Positions 27,620 to 37,015 of a stretch of 64,000 bases of DNA are shown here, one piece after another. Origin of the DNA: Bacteroidota bacterium (GTDB lineage: Bacteria > Bacteroidota > Ignavibacteria > Kryptoniales > JAKASW01). The position numbers and the translations under genes were made by a program. The stretch spans positions 1 to 64,000 of the forward strand of contig JAJYIT010000003.1 of assembly GCA_021789975.1 (NCBI GenBank), in the 5' to 3' direction. The first letter of the stretch is position 1; every line of letters starts with the position of its first letter. Under the pieces are notes generated by a model that did not search any database, was not told the DNA's origin, and saw only the letters and a program-made list of their open reading frames with translations.

Positions 27620-29256
27620 TTCCTCCTGCCATCATTCTGTGAGTTTAAGCTAACCGACTCTCCACTTCCCCCCGGATTGCAAGGAAGCGTAATCGTAACC
27701 GTCGTGCCCAGGCTTAATTCCGACTCTACTTTGATATTGCCGTTGTGCCGCTCCACGATACCATGGACAACGGCGAGGCCAAGTCCCGTCCCCTTCCCGT
27801 CCTTCTTAGTCGTAAAGAACGGCTCGAAGAGATGCTCGAGGTCTCCTTTCGAAATTCCTATGCCTGTGTCGACAATCTTGATTTCCACCGACTTCGGTTG
27901 CGTATTTCTGGTCAGTGAAATTTTCAGCTTGCCCCCCTCCGGCATCGCTTCAATGGCGTTGATCTCCAGCGCAATTAGAGCCTGCTCAATCTGCTGTGGG
28001 TCGCAGATCAGCTCTATCGGTTCGCCGCCTCCGATCACTTCCGACTTCACATTATGCACGGCAAGATGATGGGCGATCAGTTTAAGACTCTGCTCAACCG
28101 CTAAAGTGAGATCGCAAGTGCGATATTCGCCGACCTTCTGCCTGGAAAAGAGAAGCAGGTTGTTTACTATGTTCCCGCAGCGTGCTGTCTCATCCGCTAT
28201 CATTCCCAGGTCGGTATCCACTTCGGTCGCGTTTTCCTTGCTAATATTTTCGGCGCGAAGTTTTTTTCTCAGAAGTTTTGCGTAGGCAAGAATACCGGAG
28301 AGCGGGTTGTTGAGCTCGTGCGCCACGCTCGCCGCAAGCTTGCCGAGGGAAGCCATCTTTTCCATCTGGACCATGTTTGACATCGCACTGCGAAGCTCGT
28401 CGGTCTTCTGTTCCACTTTGTCTCCCAACGTTTCCGCCCAATCCGTTAGCTCATTCCTTGCCCTCCCCAGTTCCTCGGCCATCTTGTTGAACGACTCAGC
28501 GAGATCCCCGATCTCGTCAGATGCGTGCACCTTTATCCTGTATTCAAGATTTCCTTTTGTGATCTCATGAGTTCCATAACTCAGCCGCCGTACGGGAATA
28601 TTGACCATTATCCAAATGAACACTCCCGCAAATGCTGTCACACTGAAGACCATTAGGGCTCCCCAGAGATAGGTGGACCGACGTAGCTGCGCCAGGCTGG
28701 CATCCAAACCGGTCAGCGGCAACATTACATCGAGTACGCCGAGAACGGTTTGGCTCTCCGGGTGAACATGACATGCCGCATTATAACATGCTGGTTCATT
28801 CTTGATTGGCGTTATCACACCGAGGACACGGTAACCTTTATGCGATACGAATATGCGTGTGAGTGCGGACTTGCTGTTAGTCGGGAGGGGCTTGCCGGGC
28901 TGGTGGCATGCATTGCAGGCCTCGGCGTTCATGTTAACATAATTTCCAACCTCACCTTTGACCGTCGAGAAAGTAATCTCACCCTTCTTGTTATAGATTC
29001 TGATCGCCTCTATACCCGGTTCCGATCCCAGTGTGTTGATTGTTTGGTAAATATCCTCACGCCTGTTTCGGAGCATGCTGTATCGGGTGGATCTCTTTAT
29101 GAGGTCGCTTGTGCGTACAGCCCAGCCGGTTGTGAAACTCACATACTTCTCCGAATGCCAGTTCAACATGATCGTCGTAAACACGGCAGTCGATACTATC
29201 ATTACCAGCAGGACGATGGCCAGTAGCCTGAACGCCAGGTATTTCGTTACTCGCAT
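27616..29256 (-). CDS. Sensor histidine kinase with two periplasmic c-heme motifs
   Basis: 546 aa. A membrane helix at about 11-31 is followed by a periplasmic sensor of about 160 residues carrying C114-x2-C117-H118 (CNACH) and C157-x4-C162-H163 (CYNAACH). A second helix at about 197-219, HAMP, a HisKA dimerisation helix with H313 in VAHELNNPLSG, and a HATPase domain with LEINAIEAMPEGG and GTGLGLAVVHG follow. The Cys-His motifs predict covalent heme and thus sensing of redox state or a heme ligand. CX4CH is a rarer but known heme site. The gene overlaps the sigma-54 regulator and follows the GcvH/HybAB genes after 176 bases. Confidence 0.93.
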   Translation of the reverse strand: MRVTKYLAFRLLAIVLLVMIVSTAVFTTIMLNWHSEKYVSFTTGWAVRTSDLIKRSTRYSMLRNRREDIYQTINTLGSEPGIEAIRIYNKKGEITFSTVKGEVGNYVNMNAEACNACHQPGKPLPTNSKSALTRIFVSHKGYRVLGVITPIKNEPACYNAACHVHPESQTVLGVLDVMLPLTGLDASLAQLRRSTYLWGALMVFSVTAFAGVFIWIMVNIPVRRLSYGTHEITKGNLEYRIKVHASDEIGDLAESFNKMAEELGRARNELTDWAETLGDKVEQKTDELRSAMSNMVQMEKMASLGKLAASVAHELNNPLSGILAYAKLLRKKLRAENISKENATEVDTDLGMIADETARCGNIVNNLLLFSRQKVGEYRTCDLTLAVEQSLKLIAHHLAVHNVKSEVIGGGEPIELICDPQQIEQALIALEINAIEAMPEGGKLKISLTRNTQPKSVEIKIVDTGIGISKGDLEHLFEPFFTTKKDGKGTGLGLAVVHGIVERHNGNIKVESELSLGTTVTITLPCNPGGSGESVSLNSQNDGRRK

Positions 29257-29432
29257 GGGGGTGCTAACCTTCTACATTGTCCGCGCAAAAACTATGCCGG
29301 TCGCAAAGGCAGTTCTTGCCAGCTTTGCCTGTAATATCGAACAATTTGGAGGACGATGGCGGTTGGGTTGTATTGACGACTATCATTGTCCTGGATTAGG
29401 GAGGGAGCGTGGCATAATTCCGCTCACACAGA

Positions 29433-30266
29433 CTAGATGCCGACAGTAATTAACTTATTCAGAAAAGAGATGTACTTTCGTGTGCCGATAAGATCACTGA
29501 GGTTATTCGGACGCAATCCGCCATCCATGAGAGTGGCACCGAGGGGCGGGACGCCTGCTTCAAGTTCGATCAGGACTTCCTCTTTGAGTTGTCTGAATTG
29601 CTCCTCGAAACGTAAGCGAAGTTGCAACTGACCTTGCAAATTGTCTTCACTCATTTGGGAGTAGTCAGTGGTTATCACACTGACCCATCCTTGTCCATAC
29701 GGGTCGTCGAATACCATCCTGCCTGAGTTTGCAACGGCGGGGTTTACGTCTGTCACCCTGCCGCTGATCGGTGATGGAACCGCCACTGCTCCGTCATTCG
29801 ACGTAATCCATATCAATGGACAGTTCCTTGAGAAGCTGCAACCCGGCTGCAGACAAATCACATTTTCTATTTGCCCCAAGAAATGAGCAGCGTAGAGATC
29901 GAGTCCTATACGATGGACTCGATCTCTCACTCGCTTCATCCATATGTGGTTGCGCGAATACACACGGTCATCGGGTAATGGTACAAACGACGGCATAGAG
30001 AACATATCGTCCACCAGCGATCTGAGCGATGCTCTTGCGGTAGCCACATCTTTGCCGGAGCCGGACATGTCCGGAACATCGCTTCTCTTAGTTGTAGGCG
30101 GAGCGAAGGCGGGCCCGGATTTTCCCCGCATGACTTTGTCAAACGGACAGTCTTCGCACTGGTACTGGCGCTCGCAAAGCTTGTACGAAACTAGTCCGGC
30201 TTCTGCCCAGATACAATTCATTTCACCGCTAGGTATCAGTCTGCCTATCTTCTTATCTGATTCCAT
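29433..30266 (-). CDS. GcvH-like protein lacking the lipoyl-lysine, with N-terminal Cys motif
   Basis: 277 aa. Residues about 98-200 align with glycine-cleavage H protein (RVYSRNHIWMKRVRDRVHRI, IGLDLYAAHFLG, VPSPISGRVTDVN, DPYGQGWVSVI). The position of the lipoylated lysine is Asp158, and no lysine occurs anywhere in residues 142-180, so canonical lipoylation is excluded. The N-terminus has C18 and C31-x5-C37-x2-C40 in SYKLCERQYQCEDCPFDK, a likely metal site. The C-terminus has GATLMDGG (243-250), shared with the other GcvH-like protein of the cluster. It follows the HybB-like gene by 22 bases. It is not part of a glycine cleavage system. Confidence 0.8.
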   Translation of the reverse strand: MESDKKIGRLIPSGEMNCIWAEAGLVSYKLCERQYQCEDCPFDKVMRGKSGPAFAPPTTKRSDVPDMSGSGKDVATARASLRSLVDDMFSMPSFVPLPDDRVYSRNHIWMKRVRDRVHRIGLDLYAAHFLGQIENVICLQPGCSFSRNCPLIWITSNDGAVAVPSPISGRVTDVNPAVANSGRMVFDDPYGQGWVSVITTDYSQMSEDNLQGQLQLRLRFEEQFRQLKEEVLIELEAGVPPLGATLMDGGLRPNNLSDLIGTRKYISFLNKLITVGI

Positions 30267-30288
30267 TGCACCATCCTCACCAAGTTTC

Positions 30289-31581
30289 TTATTTAACCTG
30301 AAATCCGTATGACTGATGCGCTTTCAAGTGACCTCCGTCTCCGACAACTATGACTTCGTAGCCTTCGGCGGGAAAATGCTCTCTCTCTGCAGTTCGCTCA
30401 GGAAATACCGCCAGGTTCTTTGCTGCCCATCCAAATGCAGCGAACCCGACCGCGACAATCATTAGGGTGGTAGATATTTCCATCCAGCTTGGGAAATAGC
30501 CTGAGGTTTGCGGAATGTGGTTGACCGCTACTTTTGATGCTTCCAATAAGTAGTTGTTGGAGTGACGCTCCAGCGAAGTTACACTAACGTTCATCCTATT
30601 CAACACAAAGCCGATCACAGCAAACATACCGCTGTAAAACAAACCGCGTTTGTTCATCCTGACGCTGGGAATCAGAAGCATCGAGATCGGCACCAATACT
30701 CCAATCGCTATCTCGGTCCAAAAGAGCATGCCATCGACATTGAATTTGAACAGATATGGCTCGAGGTGATAATTGAAGATGTCTTCAACTTTCAAAACAA
30801 GGTAGACCGCAAGTGCAACCGCGGTCACTTTCCCAAGCCTGGACAGGATCGGCAGCTCAATCTCTCTATGGAATGCCCGATAACTGAGGAATGATTCCAT
30901 AATGACCATTGCCGGGCCGACTGCCACCGCCGACACGAAGAACAGGATCGGTAGATTGCCGGAGTACCAGAGTGGATAGACTTTTTCCGGCATGATTAAG
31001 TACAATGACCCCAGTGAGGATTGGTGAAGGGACGAGAGCATCACGCCAAGAATCACAAGGGGAATTATAATCTTGTGCACGGCTTCTGATGCTCTGTGCA
31101 TCTTAAAGCGGTCGAACACCATCGGGCTGAATTCCAAAGCGAGCACAGTGGTGTACAACATAACACACCAAGCGAGCTCGAACATCGCAGAATGCGGGTT
31201 CCACATAATTAGCGGATGCCAAATGTTCCATGGCTTCCCGAGATCGAAAAGAAGCGCAAACACGACGAGCCCATACCCGAGGAATGCAGTCAGAACGGCC
31301 GGGCGAGCGATCGGTTTGTAGTAATCAAGATGGAACACATATACAGCTCCGGCGACAACAAACCCACCAGCGGCAAGCCCTACACCGCAGAGCACATCGA
31401 AGCCGATCCAGATCCCCCACGGGAACCTATCACTTAGGTGAGTTGCCGCGCCTAATCCGAAGGCAAACCGGACAAAAGTAGAATATAAACCGGCAGCAAC
31501 GAGAACCAGGAAAACCGCCTTCCAGAATGTCAGATGATGGAACCATGCCTTTATGTTTATCAAGAAACTCTTGTTCTTCAT
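30289..31581 (-). CDS. NrfD/HybB-type membrane quinone-interacting subunit
   Basis: 430 aa with about ten membrane helices. The N-terminal FPWGIWIGFDVLCGVGLAAGGF is the signature of HybB/NrfD-like proteins, which exchange electrons with menaquinone. HPLIMWNPHSAMFELAWCVM and VLSSLHQSSLGSLYLIMPEK also match HybB. No hydrogenase large or small subunit is nearby, so it is not a standard Hyb hydrogenase. It pairs with the HybA-like Fe-S gene 18 bases upstream. The last 40 residues form a soluble tail (EGYEVIVVGDGGHLKAHQSY). Confidence 0.92.
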   Translation of the reverse strand: MKNKSFLINIKAWFHHLTFWKAVFLVLVAAGLYSTFVRFAFGLGAATHLSDRFPWGIWIGFDVLCGVGLAAGGFVVAGAVYVFHLDYYKPIARPAVLTAFLGYGLVVFALLFDLGKPWNIWHPLIMWNPHSAMFELAWCVMLYTTVLALEFSPMVFDRFKMHRASEAVHKIIIPLVILGVMLSSLHQSSLGSLYLIMPEKVYPLWYSGNLPILFFVSAVAVGPAMVIMESFLSYRAFHREIELPILSRLGKVTAVALAVYLVLKVEDIFNYHLEPYLFKFNVDGMLFWTEIAIGVLVPISMLLIPSVRMNKRGLFYSGMFAVIGFVLNRMNVSVTSLERHSNNYLLEASKVAVNHIPQTSGYFPSWMEISTTLMIVAVGFAAFGWAAKNLAVFPERTAEREHFPAEGYEVIVVGDGGHLKAHQSYGFQVK

Positions 31582-31599
31582 TTTGTCTCCAGAATGTTT

Positions 31600-32373
31600 T
31601 CAGTTCCTAGCAATCTTCTTTTCGATATTCTTCCGCTTCAAGTCTTCCTCATACTCTGCGACCTTCTTCTTCCGATTCGTCAACCACCAGAAACCGGCCA
31701 TCAGCGTACTCCCCCAAACGAAATAATCCGGAATCTTCTCCATGATATCCCACGTGTACTTGGGGAGAGCTCTGTCAGGGAGTTTCGATGAGAATCCAAG
31801 GTGGTCGAACTTTACCCCGGCAAGATATATAGCGGAGGTGCCGCCGACTTCAGTGAGCCCGAAAATGTGGTTAACGTAGCTCTTCGGGTTCTCCCGAATT
31901 CTCTTTTTAGCCTCTTCTATCAAATCATCACGGGAACCGAAGATCCGGGCCTGCGCCGGGCACGCCTCAACACAAGCCGGCTGCTTCCCCTGCTCCTGAC
32001 GGGGAAGGCACATGTCACACTTTGTAACTTTCGGATTCGGTTTGTTCCATTGATACTTAGGAATCTGAAAAGGGCATGCCTGGACGCAATACCGACAGCC
32101 CATGCATTTGTTCGCGTCATAGACCACAGGTCCACTCTTGCTCTTAGTGATCGCACCCACCGGACACACCGACGCGCAAGTCGGATCCTCACAATGCATG
32201 CAGAGCCGTGGGACGTAAGCCTCACCATATTGTTGTACCACTGTATTCTTCTCACAGGAAAGCTCATGGACGTCTGTATGCGGGAAGCCCCACCTGTCGG
32301 CGCAGGCGTCCTCGCATGCCATACAGCCTATACATTGGGTTGAATCGACTAGAATTCCCACCTGCTTCTTCAA
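31600..32373 (-). CDS. HybA/DmsB-type Fe-S electron-transfer subunit with C-terminal anchor
   Basis: 257 aa with 16 cysteines in four ferredoxin clusters: C14/17/20/24, C58/61/66/70, C90/93/96/100 and C119/122/134/138. This predicts four [4Fe-4S] centres that wire electrons to or from the NrfD-like subunit. A single membrane helix lies near residues 214-232, followed by a Lys-rich tail. Unlike E. coli HybA it has no Tat signal (it begins MKKQVGILVDSTQCIGC). The cluster domain may therefore face the cytoplasm, or it could be carried across by an unseen partner. Confidence 0.92.
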   Translation of the reverse strand: MKKQVGILVDSTQCIGCMACEDACADRWGFPHTDVHELSCEKNTVVQQYGEAYVPRLCMHCEDPTCASVCPVGAITKSKSGPVVYDANKCMGCRYCVQACPFQIPKYQWNKPNPKVTKCDMCLPRQEQGKQPACVEACPAQARIFGSRDDLIEEAKKRIRENPKSYVNHIFGLTEVGGTSAIYLAGVKFDHLGFSSKLPDRALPKYTWDIMEKIPDYFVWGSTLMAGFWWLTNRKKKVAEYEEDLKRKNIEKKIARN

Positions 32374-32402
32374 TTTGGTACTCCTTGTTCATCTGGCGGT
32401 GA

Positions 32403-33110
32403 TTAATTGAGTTTTGTGTTCAGGTCCGACTCACAAAGGAAGTCATGTTCGAATTGTCTCCACGTTTCCAGGGGCGAGTGTTCCAACACATCATTTACAG
32501 GAATACCACCATCCAGCAGTGTAACTCCGGCAGGGAGCGCAGAGTCGCCACTTTCACCGTTGGGAGCCTGGCTGGCAATAAAGTCGCGAAATCTTTTCAC
32601 CTCCCGTTTCATCCATTCAGCGGCCTCGCGCCCAATCGACAGATGCTTCAATTCATCAGACAGATCGACCGGCTCCAGCGCCACAACCCAACCTGTCTTG
32701 TAAGGTTCTTTTCGTGCACTCCCAGGATGCTGTATTATATCGTTATTCACCGCGATTACTCTTCCTGACACAGGCGAATAGAATGACAAGGCTTTTTCTC
32801 CCTGTCTGATTGAGAATAGTTGTTCGCCTCTGGCGACTTTGCTCCCCAACGACACCGGCGTTATGCCGTGTATCGGGCCGACAATCTTCTGAACGAAATC
32901 GTCGAGTCCTATCCTCGTTGTACCATTTGGAAGGAGCTCAACCCAGGTATGACCTTTTCCGATGAAGTAGCCCTTAGGGATAACAAATCGCGATTTGACT
33001 CCGGCCCCGGCTTCTTGCGCCGATAGGCCTCTCCGCTTTCTCGCGCGGTAGACGAGGTAGTCCACCAATAGGAAAACGGATATTGTAGCGACAACAAATA
33101 GTGCGACCAT
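32403..33110 (-). CDS. Membrane-anchored GcvH-like protein
   Basis: 235 aa from the ATG at 33110, which has GGAGG five bases upstream; the longer frame from 33188 lacks this. An N-terminal helix (residues about 2-21) anchors an H-protein-like domain (GKGHTWVELLPNGTTRIG, FYSPVSGRVIAVN, EPYKTGWVVALEP). In an ungapped alignment with E. coli GcvH, the lipoyl-lysine position is Glu105 and the next residue is Lys106, so modification is doubtful. The C-terminal GVTLLDGG (195-202) is shared with the other GcvH-like protein here. It is the first gene of the HybA/HybB transcript. Confidence 0.8.
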   Translation of the reverse strand: MVALFVVATISVFLLVDYLVYRARKRRGLSAQEAGAGVKSRFVIPKGYFIGKGHTWVELLPNGTTRIGLDDFVQKIVGPIHGITPVSLGSKVARGEQLFSIRQGEKALSFYSPVSGRVIAVNNDIIQHPGSARKEPYKTGWVVALEPVDLSDELKHLSIGREAAEWMKREVKRFRDFIASQAPNGESGDSALPAGVTLLDGGIPVNDVLEHSPLETWRQFEHDFLCESDLNTKLN

Positions 33111-33541
33111 TTCAACCTCCAAAGATTTAATTCTAGATATATCGGAGGCAATTTGTCCTTCTGAATCTCTCATCAATCCGGATGGCAAGTTCCGCCGGAC
33201 TTTGACTAGCGATCAAGGATTTTGCTACCTCCGCTGACTTCGGTCTTGGTGTTTGATCATTCTGTGGCATTCGCCTCAGTTACCTCAACTGCTGTACCAA
33301 AGAAACGCGAAATGGGTCGGAAGCGTCCTCTCAACCCTCAGAGCGTTAGCGACTTACAAGACGAGAGAGAGCGAGATTCACGACAGGTCAAGCATTGGTG
33401 TCGGAGTGTTGAAGTAAGCAACGGTTCGATGCTACTCCACAAAAAAGTGCGCAGGAAGGCAAAAAAAAGCATCCGTGACCTGTTGTGTGAATCAACGGCC
33501 ACTGATGAAAATTTTAACGGTGATTATATGATCACCGGTAA
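33111..33541. other. Leader region of the GcvH-like/HybAB operon and flanking non-coding DNA
   Basis: The promoter of the operon starting at 33110 must lie here. A small perfect hairpin GGTGAT-TATATG-ATCACC occurs near 33520-33537. A plus-strand frame is open at 33222-33554, but its composition and lack of a ribosome site argue against a gene. I found no element with sigma-54 GG-N10-GC spacing. Confidence 0.4.
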
Positions 33542-33594
33542 TTCGGTGAAATAGATCGTCGATCATTGCCTAAGCTACTTCTATTTCGCCGGAA
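33542..33594. terminator. Inverted repeat downstream of deoC
   Basis: TTCGGTGAAATAGA (33542-33555) pairs with TCTATTTCGCCGGAA (33580-33594) with one bulge and one G-T pair. It begins about 30 bases past the deoC stop on the minus strand. A long loop and no U-run make it a moderate candidate. Confidence 0.45.
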
Positions 33595-33625
33595 GGTACA
33601 AAGGAGAAGATGTAAAGGTTGCAGG

Positions 33626-34309
33626 CTACGCGGCTAATGCCTCGGCAATTATTTTCACGCCGGAGCTCGTGCCGATTCGAGTGGCACCGCTCCGAATCAT
33701 AAGAACTGCATCGGCATAGCTTCTTATCCCACCCGATGCTTTCACCCCGATGGATTTACCGACCACTTTTCTCATCAATGCGACGTCGGCAGCAGTTGCA
33801 CCCCCTTTGCTGAATCCGGTGGAGGTCTTCACGAAATCTGCTCCTGCACTCTTTGCAAGTACACAGGCTTTCTCTTTCTCCTTATCGGTTAGAAGACAGG
33901 TCTCTATGATTACTTTAACGATCGACAAATCCGGGTGAGCAGCCTCCACAACTGCGCGAATCTCATTCTCAACATAACCGTCATTGCCCGATTTGAGCCT
34001 CCCAATATTGATGACCATGTCGACTTCTCGGGCTCCGTGCGCAATCGCCTCCCTGGCCTCCTGCACTTTTGAATCCGTCGTTGTCGCACCGAGAGGGAAG
34101 CCGATCACCGCACAAACCTTGACTGAAACGTCTCCAAGCGCCCGACCTGCAAGAGTCACGTAAGATGGATTGACACAAACGCTTGCGAAATGATTCTCGA
34201 CAGCTTCGCGACACAACTTTTCAATTTCATCGGGCATCGCTTCAGGTTTCAGTAGGGTGTGATCGATCATCCCCGCGATCATACCCGGAGTAATCTCCTT
34301 GTCACTCAT
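33626..34309 (-). CDS. deoC: Deoxyribose-phosphate aldolase (DeoC)
   Basis: DeoC cleaves 2-deoxyribose-5-phosphate to glyceraldehyde-3-phosphate and acetaldehyde in nucleoside catabolism. It has [30 protein letters not shown], the Schiff-base lysine region [17 protein letters not shown] and [19 protein letters not shown]. 227 aa is normal for the family. Its ATG overlaps the stop of the upstream secreted phosphoesterase gene by four bases (ATGA), an unusual partner that may link external nucleotide breakdown to intracellular sugar use. Confidence 0.96.
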   Translation of the reverse strand: MSDKEITPGMIAGMIDHTLLKPEAMPDEIEKLCREAVENHFASVCVNPSYVTLAGRALGDVSVKVCAVIGFPLGATTTDSKVQEAREAIAHGAREVDMVINIGRLKSGNDGYVENEIRAVVEAAHPDLSIVKVIIETCLLTDKEKEKACVLAKSAGADFVKTSTGFSKGGATAADVALMRKVVGKSIGVKASGGIRSYADAVLMIRSGATRIGTSSGVKIIAEALAA

Positions 34310-36882
34310 TGGCTGCCTCCCTGATCCCCCATCAATTCATGGTACAATTGTTTATCAGAAGTCATCAGCTCAGACGAAGGCTCAGCTGGAATGTATGGAG
34401 AGTAGTCCGGTTTCTTTGTGAATATCCCGAACATCGGAACCGCAAGGGCATCCCCAAGATTGAGAGGTTTCAGTCCAAGGATAAGTTCGATAGTCCGAAG
34501 CATACTAATCTGATCGTAACGGTCGTGTACCACGATGTCCCGTTTCACGTATGGGCCGGCCGCAAGCGCGACGGTCCTGGTGGCATCGACATGGTCTGGT
34601 CCGTTCTGTGCGTCATCCTCTTCAACGAGTACCAGGCTGTTCTTCCAGATGCTGCTGTGTGAAATTGTCTTTAGGAAAAGGCCGAGAGCCGCATCGTTCT
34701 CCGAGACAAGCTGGTACGGATTCGGATAATTCGGATTCGTTCCTGCCGTGTGGTCGTTCGGAAGCCAGATGTATTCGAAGCTAGGCACGATGGAATGCTG
34801 CAGCTGATATTGAAAGTCTTCTCTCCACCCCTCGAAGCGTCTAAGGTCGGAGTATTTCAAATCCCACGAGTAGTAGTTGAAAGCGTAGTGGAAAAGGAAT
34901 TCTGCGAATCTCTCCCTGAATTTATCATTAGTTCTAAAAGCATCTAACAAAGAATTATCGCCTACAAAGATCCTGGATATTTCGCCTCCGAAGGACTCAG
35001 TACGAAGAAGTCCAGAGATTTCACTTTCTGAATGAGAGTTCTTGTAATACTTCGGTGCAAATTCCGAGAAATCTCTTCCTCTGTCAACCGACCATGCCAG
35101 GCGCACGCTTTGGTCGTAGAACTTCTTTGAAAGTGGGCTGTTGACTCCAAAACTTTCCGCAATAACTCTGTATGCCCCTGTCGAAAGGTAATAGGGTTCT
35201 CCGTAGATCCTGTAAGAGACTCTCTCCGCGTTCAGATCATCCCATATGTAGGCAGGCGAGAAAACCGCCGGTACCGTTCCGAAGGGATAGCCGCGATATC
35301 TGCCGGAGTAGTCAATGTTACCGAGGAGCTCTAGGAACGGACTCGCATATCCGCTGGTGGTGAAACTGTGACCGAGCACGCTGATCTCACCGTCCGCAAA
35401 GTAATTGTCAAGATCGACAAATTCCCCGGCAATCTTGTGGGCGTTAGGCGTAATTGGTTCGCCGAATAGAGTGAGCGTGGAATCACCATTACCTTTGCCA
35501 AGATCGCCGAGTACCTGGTCGTAGGTCCGGTTCTCACGTATGAAATAGAACACATGTTTTATCGGCAGCTTCAGGCCTTCTGCCGGACTGTATAGTGGAG
35601 AGCCGTCTTCCACTTCCTTTGTCCATGAGGACAGGTGAGAAGGGATTGCGTTTTCCGGTACAATTGAGAGTGCACCTTTGAGCAGGTTAAGGACATAATC
35701 GGGTCCGCCTCTTCCTTTGATAGGCTGCGGCCCGTTGGGATTCGGTCTCCGCGCATGAATACCCTTGGCACTTAGTATCAGGACCTTGCCTCCTCCAACA
35801 ACTACATTGGTCGTGTACCACCCGGCAGGGATGAAGCCGAGCAGCTTTCCCGAAGCTAAGTTTAGAACAGCCACGGCGTTTACCGTCGCGAGACTGACGT
35901 AGATTCGGTCACCGGAAATAGCACAGGATGTCGGGGCGGCCCCGTATTTCATCCCTTTTTCAGAAAGACTAATCCTCCTGACCGTCCTGTCTGAAACACA
36001 ATCGACCACGGTTATCTCGTCTGAATTCTGATCGACAACGTACAGGTATTTCCGGTCGACGGTCATGTTCCAGGGACCTTTACCGACCTTCAGAGACTTC
36101 TCCAATTTCAGATCCTTCGAAAAAACATCCAGTTTGTCTTCACCAAGCACGGAGACAAATAACTTACCGCTCGAATAAGCTACTGCATATGGGAAGTAGC
36201 CTGCATCCGCCTCCTTCACAACACTGCCGGTTTCTAAATTGAGGATCGCAATCTTACCTTTTCCGTATTGCTTAGCCGCGTTTTCGGAAGTCAGATACAC
36301 GACTGCGAGATGGGTTTCATCGATCGGGCAGATTCCTGCGACATAACCATTGAGCTTGAAAGTCTGTTTAACATCGAAGTTCTTGTCTATCATGTAAACC
36401 TGGGAATCGTACCCACCGCTGACGTACAAGTTTCCATCAGGCCCAACGCAAGCCGATGGAAATATCGAATTCAGCTTTATGGTTTTGACCACTTCCGCGC
36501 CTTCGACATCGACGACTGAGATTTCCTGCGGCTCTTTGTAATAGTCTCCGTTGTTCAGGACGACGAGTTTGTCATTGTAGAAAATCGCGTCATAGGGAAG
36601 TCTGCCCAGTTCGACCTGCGTACCTGCCGGGCGAATCTTCCACCCTGTGGGAAGAGCTAACTGATCCGATTCCGACAATTGCGAACGAAGATGCGTCTCC
36701 CTGAGATACGGTTGAATTGAGGAGTAGGGAGTCCCTTTGGCAAAAGTCCACAGTTGGCTGTTCAAGATATGCTCTGTGCCGGGCACATCGAAACCCTCAT
36801 TGTCGGTTTGCGCCCAAGAGGATACGCTGATAAGAAGCGCTGAGAGAAAAAGGACAAAAGAAAGGAGTCGATGAGGTTTCAT
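34306..36882 (-). CDS. Secreted YVTN beta-propeller fused to a phosphoesterase
   Basis: About 858 aa from the ATG at 36882. The start is chosen because a signal peptide begins there ([20 protein letters not shown]) and AGGA lies upstream; the frame from 36984 has no signal at its front. Residues about 70-400 form a YVTN-type propeller ([39 protein letters not shown]). The C-terminal half is a PF04185-type phosphoesterase ([53 protein letters not shown]), with the Glu-Asn-Thr and Asp/His metal residues present. It likely hydrolyses phosphate esters in the periplasm or outside, and it is coupled to deoC. Confidence 0.9.
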   Translation of the reverse strand: MKPHRLLSFVLFLSALLISVSSWAQTDNEGFDVPGTEHILNSQLWTFAKGTPYSSIQPYLRETHLRSQLSESDQLALPTGWKIRPAGTQVELGRLPYDAIFYNDKLVVLNNGDYYKEPQEISVVDVEGAEVVKTIKLNSIFPSACVGPDGNLYVSGGYDSQVYMIDKNFDVKQTFKLNGYVAGICPIDETHLAVVYLTSENAAKQYGKGKIAILNLETGSVVKEADAGYFPYAVAYSSGKLFVSVLGEDKLDVFSKDLKLEKSLKVGKGPWNMTVDRKYLYVVDQNSDEITVVDCVSDRTVRRISLSEKGMKYGAAPTSCAISGDRIYVSLATVNAVAVLNLASGKLLGFIPAGWYTTNVVVGGGKVLILSAKGIHARRPNPNGPQPIKGRGGPDYVLNLLKGALSIVPENAIPSHLSSWTKEVEDGSPLYSPAEGLKLPIKHVFYFIRENRTYDQVLGDLGKGNGDSTLTLFGEPITPNAHKIAGEFVDLDNYFADGEISVLGHSFTTSGYASPFLELLGNIDYSGRYRGYPFGTVPAVFSPAYIWDDLNAERVSYRIYGEPYYLSTGAYRVIAESFGVNSPLSKKFYDQSVRLAWSVDRGRDFSEFAPKYYKNSHSESEISGLLRTESFGGEISRIFVGDNSLLDAFRTNDKFRERFAEFLFHYAFNYYSWDLKYSDLRRFEGWREDFQYQLQHSIVPSFEYIWLPNDHTAGTNPNYPNPYQLVSENDAALGLFLKTISHSSIWKNSLVLVEEDDAQNGPDHVDATRTVALAAGPYVKRDIVVHDRYDQISMLRTIELILGLKPLNLGDALAVPMFGIFTKKPDYSPYIPAEPSSELMTSDKQLYHELMGDQGGSQ

Positions 36883-36964
36883 TCTTACCATCCTGCTGTT
36901 TGTGTGGTGTTTAATGTGAACAAAGATAGCCCCCGTGGGGGAGATTAAGCAAGAGGTAAGGGAA

Positions 36965-37011
36965 GTTACCTTGCGAAGGTGCATGAAGTGTAGTCACGTT
37001 CGCAAGGTAAC
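36965..37011. terminator. Perfect 13-bp inverted repeat downstream of the DUF4097 operon
   Basis: GTTACCTTGCGAA (36965-36977) pairs exactly with TTCGCAAGGTAAC (36999-37011) around a 21-base loop, starting five bases after the stop of the minus-strand DUF4097 gene. The following minus-strand sequence is pyrimidine-rich (TTCCCTTACCTCTTGC). It probably ends the ECF-sigma operon ahead of the phosphoesterase gene. Confidence 0.55.
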
Positions 37012-37015
37012 CAGA

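Noticed and set aside
29257-29432. Sigma-54 promoter ahead of the histidine kinase
   Set aside because: TGGCAAGAACTGCC and nearby GG/GC pairs do not have the required ten-base spacing.
30289-32373. Uptake hydrogenase operon
   Set aside because: HybA- and HybB-like subunits are present but no NiFe large or small subunit or maturation gene is in the cluster.
29433-33110. Glycine cleavage system
   Set aside because: No GcvT or GcvP is nearby and the GcvH-like proteins do not keep the lipoyl-lysine position.
33222-33554. Plus-strand frame of 110 codons upstream of the GcvH-like operon
   Set aside because: Basic, low-complexity translation, no ribosome site, and the region must hold a divergent promoter.
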